DNA from: Clostridium sp.
GTDB taxonomy: Bacteria > Bacillota > Clostridia > Clostridiales > Clostridiaceae
DNA length: 64,000 nucleotides
Assembly: GCA_022785265.1 (NCBI GenBank)
Contig: JALFQD010000409.1
Coordinates: 110,222-174,221 of the forward strand
Direction of reading: 5' to 3'
Shown here: piece after piece, positions 19,043 through 30,400 of the stretch
Layout of the letters: every line of letters starts with the position of its first letter
Position numbering within the stretch: position 1 is the stretch's first letter
Program-made: the position numbers and the translations under genes
The notes under the pieces: model-generated
The model's input: only the letters and a program-made list of their open reading frames with translations
What the model was told of the DNA's origin: nothing
Databases searched by the model: none

Positions 19043-22000
19043 TTATTTAACACGTAAGGTGAGATCCTTATAGTCTTTAGAAACTCGACCTAAAGAATCT
19101 GTGATATGAAAACGATAATGTAAATTACCTTTTCTTACTGCTTTTATTACTAACTAACAGCCCCTTTTACCAGTATTGAAATAATTTTGATTATTAATAG
19201 AAGATATTCCTATCTTTTCAGGTATTACTTCTAATCCTGTATCTAAATCAAGAACTCTTGCTCCAGTAAAATCAGGATCATAAGTATAAATAGTTATCAT
19301 AAAACTTCTACCTAAAAGCGCACTACTTGACCTAGAGGCACATGAAGCTATCATCATGGTATCATTTATGCGAGGCTCAATCCTCCCTCCCCAAAAATTA
19401 TAAATATCACCATTAAAATTATACTCTTTCTTGGGTATCGGCAGTTTATTTCCTTCACCTTTATCAACGATTGTGACGTCCAGTTGTGGGATAATTAAAT
19501 TATCTATTGGTGCAGTAGTCCCATTACCTATTGCTCCTTTATGAATACGAAAATTTTGCATATAACCTTGGAAATAAGAACCAGCACTTGTACTATCTTT
19601 CGCCTATTGTCCAATAGCCATAAAGAATCTGGGATAAGCCCAAAATCCATAGTTATTACAAGTGTACACATTAGTTTTTATACCATTAATATATTCATAC
19701 ATAACAGTACCTATGCGCTCATAGCGGCGATGCGTCCAGGTATTTAAAGTATTCGCTGTCATAGCTTTCTAAGACCAAATTGTCCAATCAGAGCTATTTG
19801 CCACCATTCCATAACTACCATATAATTGAATATTAGGAGCTGTGCTTACAGAGCCTAATAACAAACCTCCACTACCATTATTATAAGTATCAGGAAAAAT
19901 AGATGTAAACCTTGTACCGCAAGTATCAACAATAGGATATTCCCACCATTCAATACTAAAATCTTGAGCGCATAAATCATAAGGCTCTAATGTTATATAA
20001 TTTTTATTATCAATATAATAAACTGAATCATGATTTTTTGGGAATACTGTCGCAACATTTGCAATATTAGGTTCAACAAATTTCTATTTAACTACATCAA
20101 AAAGACCAATTACACCATCAGATATTCTTTGTACAGGGAAGAAATCATGAACTTTATTATTATTTTGATAAAAAGTATAACGATAGATAATTTCATTATG
20201 ATATACAATGGCATTGCTATCTCCATAATAACCACCAGCATAAAATGCATATGAGCCTGTTCCAGCAGTAAAGGTAAACGATGCTGTTGTTAATGTATCA
20301 TCAACATTATATTTACCATTTTTTAAATCTAATATATAATGATGCATGCCATAATCTGCTGTTTTAGTAGTACTGATATTAGTTTTTCCATTGCTATAAG
20401 AATAATATCCTGTATTATCAATACCAAAACAAATATTATAATTGGAACCATAGCTAATGCCACTGCTTCGATATTTATTACTTGTAGAATCAGGAATGGC
20501 TATGTCAGCTTCAATCTTATAAGACGAATAAGTATTTGCGGTTGTTGCGCTCCTCAACTCAAAAACACATTTTCCTTGTGTATCTATTGCGGGAATAGTT
20601 TTATATCCTTCTGGTATAATTGCATTTGCTCTCTAAGTGGGCGCCATAATACTACAACCTACATTAGTTACTTCATGAGCATGTAAGCTATCATCTTTAA
20701 ATTTTTTACCAAGTAAAACAAATTCATCATCCACATCTCCACGAGGATAAGAGTCATAATCTTCACCATTATTTAAATAACGAGTTGTTTTAGGAGTAAA
20801 ATCAGAAGTCCAAACTGCAAAATCAGAAATGCGAAATTCATCCATATTACCAGTTATAGAAGGTGTAGAGTTAGTACTGCTTATAGTAAAGTATGACGGA
20901 GCAATAAAATCACTAACTTCTTTAAGAGTTTTAACCAGTGTGCCATTTTTAAAAACCAAAAGATCTGATTTATGTCTAACAATTGCATGATGTACCCAAG
21001 TATTTCTACTTACCTCACTTCCAACAGCGCCTTTTAACACATCCCAAGAAGAACCTCCACGAGTTGCATAAAAGCATAAATTAGTGCCAACTTGATAATA
21101 CCCCATAAAACTAGTTCCTCCAGTTGGCCCCATTTTAAAAGAAGAACTTGTTGTACTATCTTGTCTATATTCCCACCAATCAATCGTCCAATCTTCTGTT
21201 GCGAATTTAGGTAAAGTGGAAATATTATTTATTGCTATTGCATTATTTGTTGAAGCAAAACTAAGTGTTTTATTGCCATCACTAAGTGGCGATGCAAATG
21301 TAGAAATAGAAGGAGTTGTTATTGTTAAAACTTGATTATATTTAGAAACATCAACCGGCGAAGTGCCCGCGTCATTGGGCCTAATTAAAGCGCGGCAATG
21401 TCCTAAAAAAGTATCGCTTTGCTTTTTTTCATGATAATCAACATCAATATATTTAGTTTTTGAAAATAAACTATTAATTGCATATTTGTTAGTTATTTCA
21501 GACCAACCATTGGAGGTTTTTTGATAAACCTTTTTGGCTTTTACCCATTCACCTTGATGATTTTTTATAGCTATCGAACCTTCAGCAAAGGTATAGGAAT
21601 CTTCAAAATAAGGAATATTTTCATTACACCAAGCGACAGTTGGCTCATTTCCGGCACCATAAGCTTCAGTTAAATCAATGCACATTAATGCATCAAAAGT
21701 GATTGTAAAAGGTGTCGGCTATTGGCTATTAAAAGCAATAGTATAATTAACAGGATCTGAGTTAGAAGCGGTCTATAATATACCCCAACGTGTCCATGTA
21801 TCATTTATATTATTATAGTTTACAAGGGTTGTAGATTGTAATTTTAAAAAAGCAATAGGAAAACTCCCTGAACTATGAAAGCAATAATAATAAATATGAT
21901 TAGTAATTTGTGGAATTTTTGTTGCGCTAATAATACTACCAGTACCACCAGTAACACTTAGCCTCACCACATACTTTCCATCTAAAGCATCCTAAGCGAT

Positions 22001-22084
22001 TCTTTGTCCATTTGTAATGTTCCAAGCATTATTATTTTCAAAAGAAGGATTAGAGCAAATATTAACCAATCTAATTGCAGCCAT
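19043..22084 (-). CDS. large tail fibre with a carbohydrate-binding-like module and LamG-like domains
   Basis: A 1,013-residue receptor-binding candidate; four long frames join only if TAG is read as Gln. The first about 160 residues form a module repeated elsewhere in the window (NICSNPSFE, ITNHIYYYCFHSSG, MCIDLTEAYGAGNEPTVAWC). Next is a stretch with GEWVKAKKVYQKTSNGWSEI. A concanavalin/LamG-like domain follows (EDWTIDWWEYRQD, NTWVHHAIVRHKSDLLVF, GNMDEFRISDFAVW), and a second LamG-like domain fills the C-terminal third. The ATG overlaps the previous stop (ATGA). Sugar binding is inferred from the folds. I checked the frame codon by codon between 19562 and 20083 and found no TAA or TGA. Confidence 0.82.
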
Positions 22085-22314
22085 CACTCAGTAGCTTCAG
22101 TAACAATAAAAATGTCACCTACTTCTCCTATATCTGTTGGAAGCTCTGTAACATTGCCAAAATAAACATCTCTAAATGTTACAGAACCATCTATTTTAGC
22201 TCCTTTTGTATAAGCCACTTTTCCTATTCTTAAATCACTTGTTGTTGCATTTGAATCGCTATAGTCAAATAAAACAGTTCCATCCATTATCGCTTTCTTA
22301 TAATTTTTAGCCAT
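22084..22314 (-). CDS. small tail-associated protein
   Basis: A 76-residue protein, MAKNYKKAIMDGTVLFDYS at the start. It contains LRIGKVAYTKGAKIDGSV, a pattern common in short phage tail-tip beta proteins, and ends in an acidic strand. It is coupled to the next fibre gene by an ATGA overlap. A role as a chaperone or small fibre adaptor is a guess. No TAG. Confidence 0.6.
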   Translation of the reverse strand: MAKNYKKAIMDGTVLFDYSDSNATTSDLRIGKVAYTKGAKIDGSVTFRDVYFGNVTELPTDIGEVGDIFIVTEATE

Positions 22315-22329
22315 AATTTCACTCCTTTA

Positions 22330-22752
22330 TCACTTTGTAGTAATAGTTAATATTGTATAACCATCACTATCTGTTGTCTCGGTAACTCCATAAACTTTAG
22401 TACCCTTAACGCCTAAAAATGTAACAGTTGAAGGCATAGAAGCTGGATCAAGTTCTTCTATAAGAGAATTTATAGTTATTGGACTTCCATCATAATATCC
22501 GGCGGGCATAGTAATATTAAATACTGCATAATAGTTATTGCCATTTTTAACAGCATTAGGCAACATTGTTGCCGTAACCTCACTTGCTTGAATGTTATGT
22601 CCAGTACCTATGACTTTACCATTGGGACCGTATGCGCTATAACCTTCAGGTAACATTTTTGCATCAGTTAAATTAGTATCTTGTGTATTAGTGGGGCCTG
22701 TAAGAATATGCATTCCACTAATCTACTGTTCACCTAAATAAACTTTACCCAT
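22330..22752 (-). CDS. small tail/baseplate protein
   Basis: A 140-residue protein, MGKVYLGEQQISGMHIL at the start with one TAG at residue 10. It contains AKMLPEGYSAYGPNGKVIGT, an 'X-GYxAYGxNGKxIGT' pattern typical of phage fibre repeats. The TAG-free part alone would start at an internal Met without a ribosome site. Function unknown beyond structural context. Confidence 0.65.
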
Positions 22753-22755
22753 AAA

Positions 22756-23700
22756 TTATGCCCACCTTCTAAATATGGCCTTGCCGCCAGCATTATCGCG
22801 CATATAAGCAACTGTTACTAAATCATAATCTTCATTTGGAGTATAAGATGAAGAAGTGGTAATGCCTTTAATAAAGGTGCTTTTATAATAATTATTAATA
22901 TGGACTATTTGCTCAGGTTCTTCACCATTTTCTTGCTATGAAGCTGATAAATATTTTTCTAATACAATAGATAAACCATCGGTTGATTCTTCAGGTATTA
23001 ACTTAATATCTCCACCAGTTTCAAATTTAACCTATCTACCTAATTTTAAAATTGGATTGATTATATTTAAAGTCCATAAACTTTCATCTGAACCATTAGG
23101 TATTCTTTGAGCCGCATCACTTGAAATATAAACACTATTATAAAATTTTACTGGTAAATTGATATCTTGTTCTTCAGATATTGCTTCTGCAAATTCTGGA
23201 CTAAAGACTCCCATATTATCTGAATAATCAGAGCCGTTAATATTAAAAGCATTATAAAAACCTGTAGATAAATTATACTCTGCACCAGTACGTAAGAAAG
23301 AACTACCAATATGATGCATATGTGAGTTTAATTCATCTTTTTGCCCAAGCTATGTATAATTAGCCATATTCGCTTGGGTGGCACGATCTGCATAAGTCGC
23401 ATAAAAAGCACCACTTGCCAATAAAGGCAAGCGCATTATATTATTATTATCATTAGAACTTAATATTTTAAAACTGTCAGTACTAGAAAGACTTTCGTTT
23501 ATAAAGTTTACAGTATCATTTAACAATGTCCTCGCTGCGTCTGAAACAGTTGCTTTACTGGTATTTACATCTAAAGTAAAAAATCCAAGTCCTTCATTAA
23601 AAATTAAAGTACCGGCCTGTAATGCTGGCACTGAACCACTTGATGTATTAGTACCATTAACACCTCTATAAATTTTTAATGGAGTTTTTTCTGTTGCCAT
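22756..23700 (-). CDS. tail fibre protein
   Basis: A 314-residue protein with an N-terminus (TPLKIYRGVNGTNTSSG...LQAGTLIFNEGLGFFTLD) like tail-attachment domains that read a feature list as rings of beta strands. The middle has ADRATQANMANYT, typical of trimeric fibre shafts. Two or more in-frame TAGs join the frames. Starts behind AAAGGAG. Structural role only; receptor unknown. Confidence 0.72.
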
Positions 23701-23794
23701 CTTTAAAAGACTCCTTTCTTGTCAAATTCACTATTATTATATAAATTTTTAATTAATTTCATTATTTTAATTCGGCCGCTTATAAAAAGAAAAA

Positions 23795-23813
23795 GGGAAG
23801 TTAAAAACTTCCC
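23795..23813 (-). terminator. intrinsic terminator
   Basis: An 8-bp stem GGGAAGTT/AACTTCCC with 3-base loop is followed on the minus strand by TTTTTCTTTTT. It ends the transcript of the fibre gene ending at 23827. Confidence 0.75.
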
Positions 23814-23826
23814 CTATAAATATATA

Positions 23827-24630
23827 TTAAGTCCAAGCAACTGGCACAGCTGCCCAACCCGTTCCTGTCCAATAGCGCAAAAAGTTATTCTTCTTGCCGC
23901 CAGTGTCAATCCAAAGTGCGCCAACCTAAAAATTACTGCCTGCAGGTTGAGTTGCAGAAACAGTAATTAATTTACTAATAGAATCTTTTACCATTGTTGT
24001 TGTAACAAGTTTAGATTTAGGTGCTGGCAAACTTTGCGCAGGGGTATTCTGTGGATAAAATTCAAAACCCAAATCCCCTTCTACATAATTTTTCAATAAA
24101 TTATTAACGATATTAAAATCTAAATATTCTTTATTTACTACATGAGCTGCATTAGTAATAGGTGCAGAAATGCTAATAGTTGCACTATCGCGCATTTTTC
24201 CGCCATCGAGTGATAAGTAATCCTTCATACCGCCAGCCTCAAGCAAATTGCGCACAGTAGTATAATATAAAATATCATTATTATCTAATATTAAGACCTT
24301 TGCGTTATTAAGACCACCAGTTAAAGGTCCAACCTTTCCAGGCCTGTTATTATATAAATGTTCACTGGTAATTATTTTTACTGCGCCAGTAATAGTTATA
24401 TTTTCAGTAGTCAAAGTCCCTGAAAAAGACGCTTTAGACCACATAGCCTCTAATTCTTCAAGCTTCTCTTGGACGGTTTTATTTTTATTTACACCCTCAC
24501 GAATGACAACACCTTTGCCCTATTCGCTATTGTTAGGGTCAACATAAAACACGCCACTCGCCATTGTTTCAGGATAAATAATAATTGCACCATCAGAGGT
24601 CTTGAGTGTCTTTACATATTCATTTGCCAA
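23827..24630 (-). CDS. tail fibre protein
   Basis: A 267-residue protein. I place the start at TTG 24630 because AGGAGG lies 9 bases upstream and the nearby ATG leads to TGA after five codons. It begins ANEYVKTLKTSDGAIIIYPET. The end, QVGALWIDTGGKKNNFLRYW, is a common closing element of phage fibres. Two in-frame TAGs: one near residue 37 and one at the NF-Q-VGALW site. Structural role inferred from family and context. Confidence 0.72.
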
Positions 24631-24680
24631 AACTCATTTTCCTCCTTTTTATCTTCTATAAATATCTCTTTTTTTATTAA

Positions 24681-24704
24681 ATTATATTAATAAAAAATGT
24701 CCAC
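24681..24704 (-). promoter_or_regulatory. late promoter-like motif
   Basis: TGGAC (24699-24703 on the minus strand), seven bases, ATTAA, and then TATAATTTAA. It lies right after the terminator at 24718-24736 and before the fibre gene starting at 24630. The spacing from TGGACA to TATAAT is 11, too short for an ordinary -35/-10 pair. Confidence 0.45.
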
Positions 24705-24717
24705 AAAATAAAAAAGA

Positions 24718-24736
24718 GGGAGAAGGTTATTCTCCC
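24718..24736 (-). terminator. intrinsic terminator
   Basis: Stem GGGAGAA/TTCTCCC with a 5-base loop, followed on the minus strand by a T-rich tract. It ends the upstream baseplate transcript, 12 bases after its stop codon. Confidence 0.75.
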
Positions 24737-24748
24737 TTATTTTTTTTA

Positions 24749-25345
24749 TTATAAATCAATCCAACTTAAACTTTCTAGTGCGGCTATACGAGCATAAATT
24801 TCTTCTTCTTTATCAGCTAAATAATTACTAGCTTCTAAATCTTTAATATCTAAGCCATATAACACCTTACCTTTTGTCGGTCGAGTGCTTAAGTTATAAG
24901 TAAAATATCTTGGATTTTTTTCATCTAAAACTTTATTAAGTTTATAAAACCTAAATGAGAAAGTAACATCGCCGGCATACTTAGTTGCTTCGCCTCCAAT
25001 AGCCCAGGGAATGAGCATCTTGGGCGAATCGGGGTTATTATAAGTGGTTACGTCATAATATGGAACGGCATATACCCGCGATTCCCCACCAGCATTTATA
25101 TATTGTATTACACAAGTTGTAGTAGATAAATCGATATTATCAAAAAATCTATCTACAATAAAATATAAACATTCTGCCCTATGATCTTTTTCCACACTTA
25201 AAAAATCTGGCGTTTCAACAGTTCTTTTGTTTAAGTCAATTTTATAAATGGGTTCACTACTAGGGAGTAAAACTGCCAAGGTGGGAGGATTTACGTCATA
25301 AATCTATGATAAATATTTTTCATATTCCGCGGCAGTTGTTATCAT
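24749..25345 (-). CDS. BppU-like baseplate/fibre N-terminal protein
   Basis: A 198-residue protein starting MITTAAEYEKYLSQIYDV (TAG at residue 14). The core pattern, rolling strands with GDVTFSFRFYKLN and FTYNLSTRPTKGKVLYGLD, resembles the BppU/DUF2479-type Ig-like upper-baseplate domain of Gram-positive phages. It is a paralogue of the N-terminal part of the next larger protein (25364-27178), so this pair probably arose by duplication. It ends in a charged helix. Confidence 0.68.
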
Positions 25346-25363
25346 TGTTTGTTACCTCTTTAA

Positions 25364-27178
25364 TTAGATTTGCGCAACCTTGAATAATAAGCTATAAGTA
25401 GGTTCAGACTGACTGCCATTGAGGTTATTAATAATTTTAACATAATAATAACCTGAAGCATTGGTTGTATAACGAATAGCAAGGTCAGTGGTTTGAACAG
25501 TTTCAGGTAGGAGAGCTTCATCGTTTTCATGAGGATGCTGTTTTCCACTTTCCGCATAATCATTCCTATAATCGCATTTATACCATTGATAAGTGTATCC
25601 ATCAGTAGCTACCTCAGGGTTAAGAGTAACCTCTAATACAGCTGAACCATTTTCCATTTCAATTTCGACCATACCGTCTTCAGAAGTAGGTAGAGGTCTC
25701 ACGATAATGGGCTTTGCGGCTGGCTTGGTAACACGGCAAACTTCAGACTGTGTGGTCATTATACTATTATTTAAATGGTTAGTAACGATTACACTATAAC
25801 TACCTTCTTCATTTGCAATATATTCATTCTTATTAGCATTTTCAATAAGATTTTCTTTAGAATACCATTGATAAGTAAGCTCACCACCATCAGGGCTTTG
25901 CGCAAGACAAATTAATGATACAGGAGTCATATCTGCATCAAATAATGAACTTGTGGGGAAGCTATTAATTACAGGCTTACTTGCAACAGGAACTACGCAT
26001 TTAGTAGTATCTATTGTATCAGAACTAATCTACACACGATTAGTAATAGTCGCAAAATAAGTGCCAGTCTCAGAAATGGTACAAGCATAGAATCTTTCAT
26101 AATAAGTATTTTCAGGAATCGGATCGCCATCAGTGACTTCCGCAATTTGATAACCGGAAATATTCTCATCGTTTTCTACCTTAGTATAATAAGCTTTACC
26201 CTTCACAAAATTGCCATCATTACTCAGCACATATTCATCAGGCAGAACTGTAAGTTTGCTATCACCACTAGGTACAATATGACCATTTTGCATATGAGTC
26301 CAAGAGATGGAGATAACTCCGGCATCTTGACTTTCAGCTTGCACACGAAGGATTTGAGACTAGTGATCCCTTTCACCCTCAAGATTGATTGTTTCAGGCA
26401 AATCTTCAAACAATACAGGTTTTTCCGCGGTTTGACCACCAACAGGATTAGTATCAACAAAACGACTAAGGATTAAGTCATTACGATCAATAACCTCTAT
26501 CGCGCTATCATCTTCTATATCTAAATCAAGAGCAGGATTAATTACTGCACTTGCGGTCAAAGTACTAAAACTATAAGTAATTTTAGGCTTTTCTTCATTA
26601 GTTTTACTAATAAAACGCACAGAAAATTTAATTGTACCTGCGCGACTAGTAATTTCAGAAGAAATAGGCCAACCAAAAATAATCTTGCCAGGCTTACTTA
26701 TAATATCGCGCACCCAAGGAATAGAAACATTCTTTTCAGTAATGCCTTTAGCATCAGGCGCAGTTTCCCACTATATATAAATTTCTTTAGTATTTAAGTC
26801 AGTAGCATCAAAATAGCGATCAATTTCAAAATAAAGTATTTCGGCAATTTCATCGCCCTTTACTGATATACCATTCTTTTTAAAACTGGGAGGTACAGTA
26901 ATAGTTCTTGTATTTGCATCAATCACAAATACTTCTTCATCTACTGGTAAAATAGTATATTTAAATTGTCTATTTTTTGAAGGGTCATAAGTTGGTGAAT
27001 TATTAGAAGTATCATCATGGTCATATTTAGCTAATTTAGTAATATAACCAAAATAATCTTCTAAAGTAGTGATTTCCGCACCATCTTGCATTTCATTATG
27101 CTTTTTCAAGATTTTATTGGCCTCTTCAAATAATTTACGATATTTAACAGTATTTTCACTATTTACATAAGTAATCAT
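25364..27178 (-). CDS. baseplate/fibre protein with BppU-like and Ig-like domains
   Basis: A 604-residue protein; several frames join through TAG. Residues 1 to about 230 match the neighbouring 198-residue protein in layout (ILPVDEEVFVID, IKFSVRFISK, YSFSTLTASAVI). The rest is a string of Ig-like beta domains with repeated ITNRV/TYQWYS/TYQWYKC strands and regular YYVKI/YSVIV endings. Ig-like domains on phage tails commonly bind carbohydrates weakly. Starts behind AAAGGAAG. Confidence 0.75.
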
Positions 27179-27207
27179 TAGCTTTTAACTTCCTTTCTAT
27201 TAAAATT

Positions 27208-27237
27208 GTGAGTTAGGAAACGAATTTCCTAACTCAC
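27208..27237 (-). terminator. hairpin, probable terminator
   Basis: A perfect 13-bp stem (GTGAGTTAGGAAA) with loop CGAA. The following T-run on the minus strand is short, so termination may be partial. Confidence 0.6.
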
Positions 27238-27253
27238 TTTATTTTAATGTTTC

Positions 27254-27463
27254 TTATTGTTCTTTATCTATTTCTACCCATAAGTCTAAATCTGCTTCTG
27301 GAACAGTTACCATTTCGACAAATCTCTTATGGTCTTTAGTAAGAACTTTTCCTTCATCGGCAAATAAGGAGTAATAGCGCACTGAATATGCGCCCTCAAT
27401 ATAAATAGGACTATCTATTATTCCATTAGTGCCTAAGTATCTATAAACTGTAGATTTTCTCAT
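27254..27463 (-). CDS. small tail protein
   Basis: A 69-residue protein, MRKSTVYRYLGTNGIIDSPIYI at the start, no TAG. The pattern of short strands (GAYSVRYYSLFADEGKVLTKD) is like small phage proteins that lie after large fibre genes; I do not recognise a function. It begins 12 bases after the giant CotH-type gene. Confidence 0.6.
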   Translation of the reverse strand: MRKSTVYRYLGTNGIIDSPIYIEGAYSVRYYSLFADEGKVLTKDHKRFVEMVTVPEADLDLWVEIDKEQ

Positions 27464-27474
27464 TTTACTTCTCC

Positions 27475-30400
27475 TTATATAACTGTATAATTATAAGTAA
27501 CATTAACATTGCCAGTGGTAAGACCAGTAAGATTGGGCAGATAGTCATCAGATTCGGGTGCGCTATATTTGTTAATATTTTCTTGGTCAGAATACATATT
27601 TACTGTTGTAATAGTACGATCAGTAGGATTCTAACGAAGTACCTGATAATACTATTGATTACTACGCATACTAGTAATATAACAACCTCTTTCTGCATCA
27701 CCGAAATTAAAAGTTGATATTTTTGTTTGATAAGCAAATGCCTGATTACCAATAAAATCAAAATGACCTGTAATTGTAAATGACTCATTATCAACTGGCG
27801 AACCACTAAACGCATAAGCGTCAAAACGACAAACTCTATCAGGGTTAATATCAATACGATTTAATTTTAACACTGGTACATTAACAACGTTATTCTTACG
27901 GATTGAAGCCATACAATAAGCTCCAAAACGCTCTATAGTACCAGGAATTTCGATATATTGTAATGAACCCATTCCTTCAAAGCAACGCATTGCAAAATCA
28001 ATTACATTCATTCCGGCGGGGTCTTTATACCAGAAGATATGAGTAATATCATTATTATTTCTAAAGCCATTAATGAAACTAGTGTCTGATTGACTTGCGG
28101 CTCCCAATATACCAATAATAGGTTGATTATTATAACGAGTTGGCAATGTTACTTTACCAGACAATGAATACTCAGGCTTAACGCTAATATAATAGCCACT
28201 TTGCTCATGATATGTTCCAAAAGTGAAATCAAAAAATTTCTCATCAAATGGAGCATCATAAACATTGGCAATTTCATAAACTGCATAGAATTTATAATCT
28301 TTAATTGAGCGCATAGACCCTAAATCAACCTTACGACCGCTCTTACTAGTCGAATAACCAATATGTTTATAAGTGCTTTCTAATGGTAATGCTGACTCAT
28401 CTTTATGAGGAACAATTGTAGGAGGATAAAGCTTCTCATTGTAAGTAACCTCTATCTCATCAATTAATGTATCATCATCATTATAGAAAGACATTTTATA
28501 TTTATGTTTAATATAAATAGCATAGAAGGTATAATCCATAACACCTTGTGTACAAGACCATTCTTCCCAAGCTTCATTAGTAATTATATTTTCACCTGCG
28601 GCATCAGTTGCCCAACCAAGGAAATCGTAATTCGGCTTTGGTTTTGGAGTATAAGTAGTATAGGGATTAGAGAATCGTACAGTAGTGCCAGATTCAAAAT
28701 CATCCGCAGCAATCTTCTATATACCAATGATATTTTTCTTACCATCTTCATCTATCTATACAAATGTACCAGAATAACCGGGTTTTACATTCTTAAAGAA
28801 GAAATTAAGATTAGGATAATAATTATTGCTCTGTAAAGTATTACGAATATAGCCTTCATCAATTATATCACTATTTTCAATATAGATATATCCAGTAATT
28901 TCAGGCATTGCAGTAGCCGTACCTTTGAAGATAGAACTATATTTTTCAACATAATCTTTTAACATGTTTATGTCAACAATAGATTCATACTTATTGATGA
29001 CTTTCTTGAATAATTTGCCATCAATAAGCAAACTATCCCATTCTGCGGCATCCCAAGTCCAAGCGTCTAAACCATAGTGACCATTATCCTTATAATATTC
29101 TTCAGAAGCATTATAAGTATAACCTTCTGTTAATTTTTCATAAGGCATCCAATTTACACCGCGCAATGATATCTAAAGCTGCCCTTGGTTTGGCTAAAGC
29201 TTAATACGAGTTAAAGCTTTTAATAATTTATAACTATCATAACCAAAGTAGTCACCATTAATACTTAATACATTCAAACCAGTTTCAGTTGCAGTATCTA
29301 AATTATTAGTTAAATCTTCAATATATAATCCAGCAGGAGGAGTCCAAGTGGAAAAATTCTCTTCTGTAGGTGCTTCATAAGAAGTAACTAAGTCTTTCAG
29401 TTGCGAAGCTTCAACCAAATTAAGATTTGTTAATGTTTTAGGTATATGTAAAGTATTAAGTGCAACCCCTTCCGCGAATACAATATTCTAAATATTAGAA
29501 CGCACTGCGCGGAAAGATTGTAATTTTTCACTACTGGAGAAGTCTAATGTTTGCACATTTTCAATAAATACACCAGTAAGATTTACTTCTTTTAACATTG
29601 GCTTACCTTTTGCACTATTCTTAGAAGCATCAAAGCTAGGCGGATTAGTCTTTAAGAAGTATCCAGGATATTCTGAACCAAGTAATAATCTCTACAAACG
29701 TGACGCACCTAATGCTCTAAATTCACGCCAATAAAGAGTACTCATATCACCAATATCTTGTAAGAAGCTCGCGCCATAAATATAAAACAATTGTTCGCCA
29801 TATTTAGCACCGCTACGACGTCCAATAGGCATATTACCAGGAAGTTGCATATAAACAGCTTTATCACCCTTATATAACTACGGTTCCATTGAACTATTAT
29901 CACCGCCAATAGTAACATATTGACGTTGATAAGGAATTATCTTGACTGCCAAATCGGCATCTAAATAATTGGTTTTAATAGGATTGCCATCGGCATCCTT
30001 CTTTTCAACACCATTTTCCATAACATAATATGGTGAATATACAAATCCATCTGGTAACGTAGTAGTATTATTATCAATATATTTATCAGAAGTTTGATTT
30101 ATATCGTTAGCAATAATACGACCTTGTATTGAGGTACCTGCACGCGCATATTCGCCCCAGCCTTGGAATGAATCATAAAAATTAATACGATTCATTAAAA
30201 ATTGCTGACGTGATAAACTGCGATCGCCCTGTAAAGCGTAGAAATAAGTACCATCACCATCAATAGCTTTATCACCGTCTTGATTTTGATAACCATCACC
30301 TGCGGCATTAGTAATAGAAATATACTTCCAATACTCATCTAAATTTAAAGCCATTAAAGGACGAATACCTCTCATCGCAATAGAGCCACATTCGTCAGGG